DNA from: Halodurantibacterium flavum
Lineage (GTDB): Bacteria; Pseudomonadota; Alphaproteobacteria; Rhodobacterales; Rhodobacteraceae
Direction of reading: 5' to 3'
Assembly: GCF_042681825.1 (NCBI RefSeq)
Contig: NZ_JBHUGH010000001.1
Coordinates: 310,001-374,000, forward strand
Length of the DNA: 64,000 bases
The notes under the pieces: model-generated
Database searches by the model: none
Told to the model about the DNA's origin: nothing
Seen by the model: only the letters and a program-made list of their open reading frames with translations
Made by a program: the position numbers and the translations under genes
In this document: piece by piece, positions 42,853 to 50,814 of the stretch
How the letters are laid out: the number at the start of each line of letters is the position of its first letter
How positions within the stretch are numbered: position 1 is the stretch's first letter

Positions 42853-42951
42853 TCTGATCTCCTCCGTTGCTCCGGCCTCCCCCGAAGTCAATAAAGGATG
42901 GGCGTTGACGATGCGCCTGTCAGCCGGGGCAGGACATTTGCCGCGCAAGAC

Positions 42952-42969
42952 TGTCTCAACGCCGAGACA
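42952..42969. promoter_or_regulatory. 18-bp palindrome upstream of aldehyde dehydrogenase (candidate GAF-Fis regulator site)
   Basis: TGTCTC, spacer AACGCC, GAGACA form a perfect 6-bp inverted repeat. It overlaps the stop codon of the regulator gene and lies 100 bp upstream of the aldehyde dehydrogenase start. This position fits an activator site for the adjacent Fis-type helix-turn-helix protein. Confidence 0.45.
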
Positions 42970-43933
42970 ATTCCGCCGCGGATTTGTCCAGACCCAGGCG
43001 CTTCATCTGCCGATAGAGCGTCGCACGCCCGATGCCGAGCCCCCGCGCGGCCTTGGAGACATTGCCCTGCGCGCGGGTAAGCGCCTGGATCAGGGCCGAA
43101 CGCTGGGCCGCGTGAAAGCCCCCCATGCCCTCCTGCCCAAGAAGATCGGCCGCCGGCACCGGGGTCAAGGGGCCGACTGCAACAAGCCCGAGCGCCCTGC
43201 GTGCCCCGCGCGTCGCCCCGATCACCAGATCGTCGGCATCGACTGCCAGCAGCGACACGGTATCCTCTCCCTCATGGCCCAGCTGCAGGATGCGTGCCGC
43301 TGGGAACACCATCCGGAAATGCTCGGCCTCGATATTGCGGGCGGTTTGGGCGACCATGGCGGCAATCAGGCGGTTGATGCCCTCGGTCTGGTCGGACCTT
43401 GCGGAGGAAACGTCCAGCGCGCCCAGAAGCTGCCCCTCGGCCCCGAAGATCGGTGCGTCGATACAGCTCATGGCGGTGTTGCGCGCCATGAAATGTTCAT
43501 CCCGGTCAATGATCACCCGCCGCCGTTCGGTCAGGCAGGTGCCAATTCCGTTCGTCCCTTGCTGCGCTTCCGACCAGTCGGCACCCGCGCAAAGACCCCA
43601 GCTCTCGAACACCGCCCGATCCGAAGCGCGGCAGCGCCGCTCCAGCGCGATTCCGTCGGCGTCGCACAGGAGCGCGGCACAGCCCGACCCACCAACCATT
43701 CCAAAGAGATCGTCGAGACGTCGTCCGGCGATGTGCCGCAACAGATCCTGCGCCTCCCGCCGGTCCCGCAAGGCGCCATCGTCCAGCCGGACAGGCGCTT
43801 TGGTCTGTGCGGGATCGAGCCCGTGCAACTTGACCGACCTGCTCCAGGACGCAACCAGAGGCGACATCGCCGGTCCCCGAGGGGACAGGACGGCAGCCAG
43901 AACCCGCTCGACATGGGCCTTCGCTGGGTGCAT
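42956..43933 (-). CDS. GAF domain/Fis-type HTH regulator (AcoR-like, no AAA+ domain)
   Basis: A 325-residue regulator. The N-terminal half is the GAF-containing sensor of AcoR-type activators (SWSRSVKLHGLDPA, then GTNGIGTCLTERRRVIIDRD). The C-terminal end is a Fis-type helix-turn-helix (GNVSKAARGLGIGRATLYRQ). The central AAA+ module with its GAFTGA motif, present in real sigma-54 activators, is missing. It should therefore work with another sigma factor. It probably controls the aldehyde dehydrogenase 103 bp downstream. Confidence 0.9.
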   Translation of the reverse strand: MHPAKAHVERVLAAVLSPRGPAMSPLVASWSRSVKLHGLDPAQTKAPVRLDDGALRDRREAQDLLRHIAGRRLDDLFGMVGGSGCAALLCDADGIALERRCRASDRAVFESWGLCAGADWSEAQQGTNGIGTCLTERRRVIIDRDEHFMARNTAMSCIDAPIFGAEGQLLGALDVSSARSDQTEGINRLIAAMVAQTARNIEAEHFRMVFPAARILQLGHEGEDTVSLLAVDADDLVIGATRGARRALGLVAVGPLTPVPAADLLGQEGMGGFHAAQRSALIQALTRAQGNVSKAARGLGIGRATLYRQMKRLGLDKSAAELSRR

Positions 43934-44344
43934 GAACGAGATCTCCCTGATCGCAGGCTATGCCAGACGAGACGGGAAATCCAGCCCGGCCTTGGCGGGG
44001 CGATGGTGGCGGCAGCACGGCAATACCGCAGGTCGGAAAAGCACGTTCTTCCCCTCCGCCGCCCTACCCGTAACCAGTGATGTTCCAGCGTATCCTGTTT
44101 CCCCTGCCATCACGGGCAGCGAGAAGGGCGCCGTTTCGGCAGGCGTCGCCTCCCAGAGAATTTACTGATCCCGTCCAATCCTGCCCCTTGAACGAGCGCC
44201 CGCGCCCGGCGGCCTGTCAGCGCGCCACGCCAGACTCGTGCCGCGCGCCGAAAACAGCGCGAGCGGAAAGCTCAGAACCACCTCGCCGAGCCCAGGATCC
44301 CGGTCTCGCGATCGTCCGGTCGACAGCTGCCCTCGGCGCGTCTG
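43934..44344. other. 411-bp intergenic gap
   Basis: No gene is supported. The frames present give no recognisable protein, and I see no strong repeat, terminator or RNA gene. It separates the regulator promoter on the left from the 3' end of the iron-type ABC operon on the right. Confidence 0.5.
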
Positions 44345-45415
44345 TCAGCGCAAGCCCATGATACCCGAGTATTTTGTTACCAGCCGCTCGTAATTTTCGG
44401 CGATCCACTCCTGCGGGACATAGGTCGGGTTGTACTGCGCCAGCAGCGCGGCCTTGGTCGACCCGGGCAGGTCCACCGTCGAATAGCCCGTCGCGGCGTT
44501 CAAGGCCGCCTGACCGGTATCCGTCGAGACGAAATAGGCGAACAGCTTGACCAGATTGGGGCTTCGGGTGCCCTTGACCATATTGGTCAGCCACGGCGCC
44601 ATATACATCGGCTGGATCGGCACATAGGCCAGTGGCGCACCGCGGACGACCTGCGATTCAATGTCCACGCCGATCGCAAGTGCGGCTTCGCCGCTCAGGA
44701 GGCGCGTGGCCGCGTCGGGCGTGCGCGGGACCCAGATCACATTCTGGGTCATGATGCCTTCCAGCACCCGGGTCATCACGTCTTCGCCCACCGAGTGGGT
44801 ATTGTAGAAGAAGGCGCCGCCCGGCAGCCTTGGCATGGTGATCCGGCCGGTCCACCTCGGATCGAGCAGATCCTCCCACGAGGTCGGCAGATCGGCGGGG
44901 TCCACCAGATCCTGATTATAGGACATCAGCGGCAGCGAACTGTCGATGATCTTGACCGCAGAGGCATCGACCAGCCGTTCCGGCGGAATGCCAAGTTCGA
45001 CAGCCCAGCCGTCGGTTTCAACCGCGCCGGCGCCGCGCAGAAAGATCGTGGTGCCCTCGCCGGCATAGAAGCAATCCACCCCCGCCGGCACGCCCCGACT
45101 GGCCAGTTGCGCCACCTCGGCCGCCTTCTGCGGGCCAAGACCGCCCTGGAACTCCACGTTCAGCGGAAAGCCATAGAAGCCGTCCAGCGCTTCCTTGAAC
45201 GCGGTGGCACGATCGGCCGGGATCGACAGGCCGAACATCACCGCTTGGGGTTCGGCCATGGCTGGCTCGATCAAGGCGAGAACGGCTTCGGGCAACTCGG
45301 CGTCCTGTGCCAACAACCGGCCGGCGGGCAGACCGGCCAGCAAGGCGGCGGCGACGCCCCCCTGCAACAGTGTCCGGCGGCCAAGCGCCGGGGCAGCGAT
45401 CGAGAATCTGGTCAT
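44345..45415 (-). CDS. ABC transporter substrate-binding protein (AfuA/FbpA-type)
   Basis: A 356-residue periplasmic protein. The start at 45415 has GAGGAC upstream and gives MTRFSIAAPALGRRTLLQGG, a Tat-like signal with RRT and a hydrophobic run ending GRLLAQDAEL. The mature protein shows ASRGVPAGVDCFYAGEGTTI and LMSYNQDLVDPADLPTSWED, typical of ferric-ion or related binding proteins. The frame is open further upstream, but that part is antisense to the permease pairing and is not used. It is the last gene of its operon, an unusual position for a binding protein. Confidence 0.92.
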   Translation of the reverse strand: MTRFSIAAPALGRRTLLQGGVAAALLAGLPAGRLLAQDAELPEAVLALIEPAMAEPQAVMFGLSIPADRATAFKEALDGFYGFPLNVEFQGGLGPQKAAEVAQLASRGVPAGVDCFYAGEGTTIFLRGAGAVETDGWAVELGIPPERLVDASAVKIIDSSLPLMSYNQDLVDPADLPTSWEDLLDPRWTGRITMPRLPGGAFFYNTHSVGEDVMTRVLEGIMTQNVIWVPRTPDAATRLLSGEAALAIGVDIESQVVRGAPLAYVPIQPMYMAPWLTNMVKGTRSPNLVKLFAYFVSTDTGQAALNAATGYSTVDLPGSTKAALLAQYNPTYVPQEWIAENYERLVTKYSGIMGLR

Positions 45416-45462
45416 CACGTTGTCCTCCCTCACGTTATGTCCATGGATCATCGCCAGTGCTC

Positions 45463-47142
45463 TCAGTCGTCGCCCCGCGCCCTCCATCGCGACAGCATCG
45501 CCAGCACCAGCAGAATCGCGATCATCAGCAGGCTGAACACGGCGGCTTCGCCGTAGCGCCCGGTCGACTGAAGATCGAAGATAGTCGTCGAGATCACCGA
45601 GGTTCTCGGCGAATAGAGCATCAGCGGAATGGTCAGCTCGCGCGCCGATATCAGCGTGGTAACCAGAACCGCAAACAAGATCGCCGGCCGGATCACAGGC
45701 AGAAACACCCGCACGAAGGTGCGCACCCGCCCCACGCCCGAAACATAGGCCGCCTCTTCCAGCGACCTGTGGATCTGCACCGAGGACGCGTTCAGTGTCC
45801 GGGTGGTGAAGGCCAGCGAGCGTACCGCCATGGTGATGACGATCAGCCAGATCGTGCCCAGAAGCGGCACCCAATGATAGACCGTCAGCGCCAGGAACTG
45901 CATCGCCACAGCGGCCAGCATCCCCGGCACTGCCAGAGACAGGAACACGATCGCATCCACCGCCCGGTCCGAGGGGGCAGCCACACGGGTGGCCAGCCAT
46001 GTCACGCTGACGCTCCAGACCACCGAGAAGGCGATCGTCCCCAACACCAGCAGCAGGGTGTTCAGCAGCGGCGCTGTTAGCAGCGTGCCCACGCCGCGAT
46101 AGCTGGACAGGTTCAGCTGCGTCAGGGCCTGGACCGAGGGGGGCTGCAGATAGGGGGTCAGCGAGGTCCAGATCACCGTCAGCAGCGGGATCACCACGGC
46201 CAGCGCGACCCAGCCACAGATCAGCGCCCAGGCGGCGACGCGCCAGCGGCCCAGGTCGCGCAGGATGGGCGCGCGGTTCTTGCCGGTCAGCATTGAAAAA
46301 CGGTCCGCGCGCCGCAGCAGCCAGATGTACAGCATCACCCCCGCGGCGCACAGCCCGAGCAGCGGCATGCCCAGGGCAGCTGCGAAGCCGTAGTCGGGCG
46401 GGCCGAAGACCGTGTAGGTCGACTGGTAGACCAGTGTGGTGATCACATCGATATTGCCCGGCATGCCGATCACGCCGACCACATCAAAGATCTCTACCGC
46501 AAGGATGAAGAAGAAAATCGCCGTCGCGCCGACCGCCGGAGCAAGAGTGGGCAGAACCACGCGAAAGAAGGTGCGATAGGGGCCGATGCCGCTGACCGCA
46601 GCCGCTTCTTCCAGCGTCGCGTCAAAGTTGCGGAAGGCCGGCAGCATCATGAATACGGCCGCCGGGGTCAGCATCAGGGCCTGGATGAAGCAGATCCAGC
46701 CCACGGAATAGACATTGAACAGCGAGGAGATGCCTAAAACAGCCTCGATCAACCGGTTGCCGATTCCCGAGTTAGGGTTGAACAGCCAGACATAGGCCAT
46801 CGCCGTGACAAAGGACGGAATTGCCAGCGACACCGTCAGCAGCGTCACCAGCAGACCCTTGCGGCCAAAGTCGGTGCGGCTGAGGATCCAGGTGAAGGGC
46901 AGGGCGAAGCCGAACAGGAAGACGGTCGTGAAAAGGCCGATCATGAAGGTGCGCCAGATCGCCGGCCAGATGTTGGCCATCGCGGCCATGTCGGTGAAAT
47001 TCGCCAGCGTCCAGGCGCCGAAATCGGATCTGTCGCTGAAACTGGCGATGACCAGTGTGGCCAGCATCGCAAGCACGCAGATCACCGCCGTCGCGGCGAT
47101 AATGCGCAGGATAGTCACGAAACCGGCAGGGCCCGGGGTCAT
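45463..47142 (-). CDS. ABC transporter permease, fused two-domain (iron type)
   Basis: A 559-residue permease with duplicated halves. The two ATPase-contact loops are TLEEAAAVSGIGPYRTFFRV and SLEEAAYVSGVGRVRTFVRV. The ATG at 47142 follows GGAGGCAG and overlaps the ATPase stop by 4 bp. It belongs with the ATPase at 47139-48272 and the binding protein at 44345-45415. Confidence 0.94.
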   Translation of the reverse strand: MTPGPAGFVTILRIIAATAVICVLAMLATLVIASFSDRSDFGAWTLANFTDMAAMANIWPAIWRTFMIGLFTTVFLFGFALPFTWILSRTDFGRKGLLVTLLTVSLAIPSFVTAMAYVWLFNPNSGIGNRLIEAVLGISSLFNVYSVGWICFIQALMLTPAAVFMMLPAFRNFDATLEEAAAVSGIGPYRTFFRVVLPTLAPAVGATAIFFFILAVEIFDVVGVIGMPGNIDVITTLVYQSTYTVFGPPDYGFAAALGMPLLGLCAAGVMLYIWLLRRADRFSMLTGKNRAPILRDLGRWRVAAWALICGWVALAVVIPLLTVIWTSLTPYLQPPSVQALTQLNLSSYRGVGTLLTAPLLNTLLLVLGTIAFSVVWSVSVTWLATRVAAPSDRAVDAIVFLSLAVPGMLAAVAMQFLALTVYHWVPLLGTIWLIVITMAVRSLAFTTRTLNASSVQIHRSLEEAAYVSGVGRVRTFVRVFLPVIRPAILFAVLVTTLISARELTIPLMLYSPRTSVISTTIFDLQSTGRYGEAAVFSLLMIAILLVLAMLSRWRARGDD

Positions 47143-48272
47143 GTGCTGCCTCCTGCTTCCAAGGGCAGGGCGAGGCAACTTTCGGGTGGCAACAGCAATT
47201 GCACCTCGCGCTGTGCACCCACATCGTACCGTCGGTGCAGCCGCGCCTGCAACGCCTGCCCCGATGCTGTCAGCCGATAGGTGATCGAGGCGCCGGAAAA
47301 CAGGCTCTGCTCCACCACGGCGGGCACGGCGGACTGTGCGCGCGGGTCGGTCGATAGTTCGACATCCTCATATCGAATGCCAAACAGGCATGGCTGCCCG
47401 GGTCTGGGATCCGGCAGGCAATCCATCGCGGCCGAAAGTGGCCCGAGGGGCGTGTCGAGAAGGACATACGCGCCTTCCGTCCGCGCCACGGTCGCCGGGA
47501 TCAGGTTCATGTCGCCCATGAAGCGTGCGACGAATTCGCTTTGCGGACGGTGATACAGCTCGCGCGGGGTGCCGATCTGGCGAATGCGCCCTCCGTCCAT
47601 GACCGCCAGCCGGTCGGCCATCTCCAACGCTTCAGACTGGTTGTGCGTGACGTAGAGCGTCGTCACACCCACGCGCGAAACGAGTTCCTTGACCTGGCTG
47701 CGCAGGCGGACCTGCAATTCATAGTCGAGATTGCTGAGCGGCTCGTCCATGAGCAACAGACGCGGGCGAAGAGCCAGCGCGCGGGCCAGTGCCACGCGCT
47801 GCTGCTGGCCGCCGCTCAGCCTGGTGACCGCGCGGTCGCGCAGCGTAGCCAGCCCCAGCATCTCGACCACCTCATCCACGCGCCGGGTGACCTCGCCCTT
47901 GGGCAGCCCGCGGCGCCCTTCGCGCAGCGGGAACGCGATGTTGTCGAAAACCGTCATGTGCGGCCACAGCGCGTAGGACTGGAACACCATCGCGAGGGGC
48001 CGGGCCTCGGGCGGAATTGTCCGGCCCTCTCCGTCAAAGACGGTCTGTCCGGCGATCGAAATCCGCCCCTCATTGGGCGCCTGCAGGCCGGCCACGGCAC
48101 GCAACAGGGTGGTCTTGCCGCAGCCGCTGGGGCCGAGCAGGACAAACATTTCGCCTTCCCCCACCTCCAGCGAGAGCCGGGCGATGGCTTGGGTCGCCGC
48201 AGCGCGGCGGCCGTAGGACACCGACAGTTCGTGAACCGACAGCATCGCCTGCCGTGTTGCCTGATCTGTCAT
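47139..48272 (-). CDS. ABC transporter ATP-binding protein (iron/polyamine type)
   Basis: A 377-residue ATPase with Walker A GPSGCGKTT, signature LSGGQQQRVALARALA, Walker B LLLMDEPLSNLD, YVTHNQSEALEMADRL (Asn after the switch His), and a C-terminal TOBE region. It starts 3 bp after the stop of the M24-fold gene, so that enzyme and the importer form one operon. Confidence 0.94.
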   Translation of the reverse strand: MTDQATRQAMLSVHELSVSYGRRAAATQAIARLSLEVGEGEMFVLLGPSGCGKTTLLRAVAGLQAPNEGRISIAGQTVFDGEGRTIPPEARPLAMVFQSYALWPHMTVFDNIAFPLREGRRGLPKGEVTRRVDEVVEMLGLATLRDRAVTRLSGGQQQRVALARALALRPRLLLMDEPLSNLDYELQVRLRSQVKELVSRVGVTTLYVTHNQSEALEMADRLAVMDGGRIRQIGTPRELYHRPQSEFVARFMGDMNLIPATVARTEGAYVLLDTPLGPLSAAMDCLPDPRPGQPCLFGIRYEDVELSTDPRAQSAVPAVVEQSLFSGASITYRLTASGQALQARLHRRYDVGAQREVQLLLPPESCLALPLEAGGST

Positions 48273-48275
48273 CGT

Positions 48276-49568
48276 TCAGACCATGTTCATTCGGTTGGGG
48301 AGGTTATTGAGATCCTCATACCCCTCTGCCGTGACCACAACGGTACCGCCGATGTTCACCCGCGTCTGTCCCTTGCAAACATTCGGTTCAAAGGCGACGA
48401 TCATTCCGGCCTCCAGAACCGTATCCTGGCCCTTGCCCACCATCTCCTGCACATTCGGGTTGACCTTTGTCACTGGTGAACTGGCGATGTTGTGGCCGAG
48501 ATTGCTGACGAAGGGACCCGGCCCCAGCGTGTGCACCAAAGGTGACAGGGTCCAGTAGTCCGGGTTTTCCCTAATCGGGGCGAACATCGCCTCCGCCACC
48601 TCGCCCAGCGTCACGCCCGCCTTAAGGGTGGCACGCCCTTCGTCCAGCGAGCGGACTGCCATCTCGGCCAGTTCGTGGTGAAGGTCGGGAACGGGGCCGA
48701 CGGCCACCGCCATCTGCTGCTGCGTTTCGGCACCGCCATAGCATGGAAATATCTCGGCCTGCACCAGATCGCCGGGTTGCACGATGCGCGGCTCACCGCC
48801 CCGGTAAATCCAGAGCGGTGGACCCCAACCCAGATCATCGGCGCCCACAGTCAGGTTCAGATGCGGCCACCATGCATCGGCGCCATGCGCGAAGATCGCG
48901 TGCTGGATCGCAGCATAGATTTCCGGCTCGGCCGCACCGGCCGAGGTCGCCTCCAGCATTGCGCGGCAAGCGACGTCGCCGACTTGTCCGCTATAGCGGT
49001 AGAGCGCGATCTCCTCGGCGCTCTTGTGCAGCATCATCTTCTTGAAGGGTACCGAAACATCGACAAACTCGACATCCGGCAGACCTGCCAGAACGGTTTC
49101 CCACATGCGGTAGGGCACCAGCCCGTCGAACTCTCCCGGCCCCCAGGACTCAAGCCCGAACACACCGACGCGGCCGCGCGTCAGCCCAAGCTCCCTGAGC
49201 ACGGTCACGGTCTGCGGGCCGTAACGTCCGATCCGGACGTCGTTGATCCAGAAGGGCTGGGTTCCGAGGTTACCGGCCAGTCGCCGTGCCAGCCGCTGCG
49301 TCAGGGCTGTAAACGCAATCGGGTCCCGGTCCAGCGGGAAAACAACGGCACCGTCGAATTGTTCGTTGGTCAGGTAACAATCATAGTGATCGTGGCTCTT
49401 GTAGCCATAAACCACCAGGCAATCGAGTTCGTGATCCACCATCATCTGCCGGGTCCTCGCCCAGCGTCGGTCACGCTCGGCAAGGGACAGCGACGGACGC
49501 GTTCCTGGCAGCATCTGGATTGCCGGCACCGACAATGCGCGGCTGGCCGTCTGACGTGCGACGTTCAT
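48276..49568 (-). CDS. M24 (creatinase/aminopeptidase P-like) family protein
   Basis: A 430-residue pita-bread-fold protein with a creatinase-type N-terminal domain and a C-terminal catalytic domain. Aligned by eye to methionine aminopeptidase, the two metal Asp positions are Glu (DLVQAEIFPCYGGAE), the His (LGHNIASSP) and first Glu (VAFEPNV) remain, and the last Glu is Gly (VNIGGTVVVTAEG). That pattern suggests altered or lost metal binding, as in creatinase. GGAGGAG precedes the ATG. It heads the operon with an ABC importer, so it may act on the imported compound. The substrate is unknown. Confidence 0.88.
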   Translation of the reverse strand: MNVARQTASRALSVPAIQMLPGTRPSLSLAERDRRWARTRQMMVDHELDCLVVYGYKSHDHYDCYLTNEQFDGAVVFPLDRDPIAFTALTQRLARRLAGNLGTQPFWINDVRIGRYGPQTVTVLRELGLTRGRVGVFGLESWGPGEFDGLVPYRMWETVLAGLPDVEFVDVSVPFKKMMLHKSAEEIALYRYSGQVGDVACRAMLEATSAGAAEPEIYAAIQHAIFAHGADAWWPHLNLTVGADDLGWGPPLWIYRGGEPRIVQPGDLVQAEIFPCYGGAETQQQMAVAVGPVPDLHHELAEMAVRSLDEGRATLKAGVTLGEVAEAMFAPIRENPDYWTLSPLVHTLGPGPFVSNLGHNIASSPVTKVNPNVQEMVGKGQDTVLEAGMIVAFEPNVCKGQTRVNIGGTVVVTAEGYEDLNNLPNRMNMV

Positions 49569-49668
49569 GCAAACTCCTCCCTCTCGCGGTGCAGGTGCAG
49601 CCGCGTCCCCAAAGCCAGTGTGTGCATGTCGACATCATGTGTCCAATTGATATCTGTAATTAAACTGC

Positions 49669-49683
49669 ATTAGCATTGCTAAT
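49669..49683. promoter_or_regulatory. Perfect palindrome in divergent promoter (candidate LysR operator)
   Basis: ATTAGCATTGCTAAT is a perfect 15-bp palindrome around a central T and fits the LysR-type T-N11-A rule. It is 29 bp before the LysR start used here and about 100 bp upstream of the M24-type gene on the other strand. Confidence 0.6.
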
Positions 49684-49711
49684 TATGCTGCCATGGCAGG
49701 GGTCGGTCATC

Positions 49712-50647
49712 ATGTATCCGCCGCAACTTCGCAAACTCGATGCGCGCCTGCTGATGGCGTTTCACGAGATCTACACCGAACGAAATCAGACACGCGCCGC
49801 CGTGCGCTGCGGGCTTACCCAATCGGCCATGAGCCAGACGCTTTTGCGGTTGCGGGAGATATTTGACGATCCGCTGTTCCTGCGCACCAGTGCCGGCATG
49901 ATACCGACAGAACGTGCCGAAATGATCGCCCCGGCAATCCGCGAAGTGCTCATGACCCTGGGCAGGCTGGTCGGCAGTGCGGCGCCGTTCGATCCACGCG
50001 AAAGCGAACGATGCCTGCGGATCGGAACCTATCAGTTCGCGACGATCACGCTTGCACCGGGCCTGCTGGCGCTGTTCGAGGCGCAGGCGCCGCTGGCCCG
50101 AATCCGCTTTACCCACGCTGGTCCCGCCGAAGCACCAGCAATGCTGACCCGGGGGGAAATCGATATCGCGGTGGCGCCCTTTGCCGAGGTTCCGCCCGAT
50201 CTGTGCAAATCATTGCTGGCGACCGGGGAAATGGTCGTGGCGAGCCGGCGCGACTGGGCTGCACGACACGGACGCCTGGATGCCGCTGCCTATTTCTCGG
50301 CGCGTCACGTATCGATCGTGAATCAAGGCCTGCTGGCCGACCCTCTGGACGAATACTTCGACAACACCCGGCACAAGCGGCGGATCGCGATCACAGTGCC
50401 GCACTACGTGACGGCCCTGCATCTGGTGGCAGAGAGTGACCTGTTGGCCACTCTGCCCCGCAAGCCAGCCGAGTGGCTCGGCAACGTGAAGGTCCTGACC
50501 CTCAGCAAGCCGCCGATCGCCTTGCCTCCGATCACCCTCTCCCTGGTCTGGCATCAGCGGAGCAACTTCGACCCGTTCCTTCTGTGGGTCATCAACATGA
50601 TCCGCGACAACAGCCTGCGGCTGCTGACATCGGGGTCCGCGGATTAG
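49712..50647 (+). CDS. LysR family transcriptional regulator (NodD/LeuO-like)
   Basis: About 311 residues from the ATG at 49712 (MYPPQLRKLDARLLMAFHEI); in-frame ATGs at 49676 and 49685 would lengthen it slightly but would start in or beside the operator. The helix-turn-helix is NQTRAAVRCGLTQSAMSQTL, and LRLREIFDDPLFLRT is typical of the NodD/LeuO branch. A LysR effector domain follows. It is divergent from the M24/ABC operon and probably controls it. Confidence 0.92.
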   Translation: MYPPQLRKLDARLLMAFHEIYTERNQTRAAVRCGLTQSAMSQTLLRLREIFDDPLFLRTSAGMIPTERAEMIAPAIREVLMTLGRLVGSAAPFDPRESERCLRIGTYQFATITLAPGLLALFEAQAPLARIRFTHAGPAEAPAMLTRGEIDIAVAPFAEVPPDLCKSLLATGEMVVASRRDWAARHGRLDAAAYFSARHVSIVNQGLLADPLDEYFDNTRHKRRIAITVPHYVTALHLVAESDLLATLPRKPAEWLGNVKVLTLSKPPIALPPITLSLVWHQRSNFDPFLLWVINMIRDNSLRLLTSGSAD

Positions 50648-50814
50648 CGATGGGAACTCGAACCGCCTCCCGGCTGGCGGAATGGCCCGGATCGTTCGTG
50701 GCGCACCGTGGGACTTCCGGTCGAAAGTCGGGCTTGGGGTCGCGCGAGAGCGGCCATCGATTATCATGACCATTTCAGCTCCCCTTGCGAAAATGGCCGG
50801 CTGCGCTGTCCGCC

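Noticed and set aside
42928..42943. Possible sigma-54 promoter (GG-N10-GC) before the aldehyde dehydrogenase
   Set aside because: Only the GG/GC pair fits; the rest of the consensus is weak, the palindrome is too close upstream for an enhancer, and the adjacent regulator lacks the AAA+ domain needed.
44345..46351. 668-codon frame that would extend the iron-type binding protein by over 300 residues
   Set aside because: A Tat-like signal and ribosome-binding site mark the start at 45415. The extension overlaps the permease gene and has no membrane or known domain.
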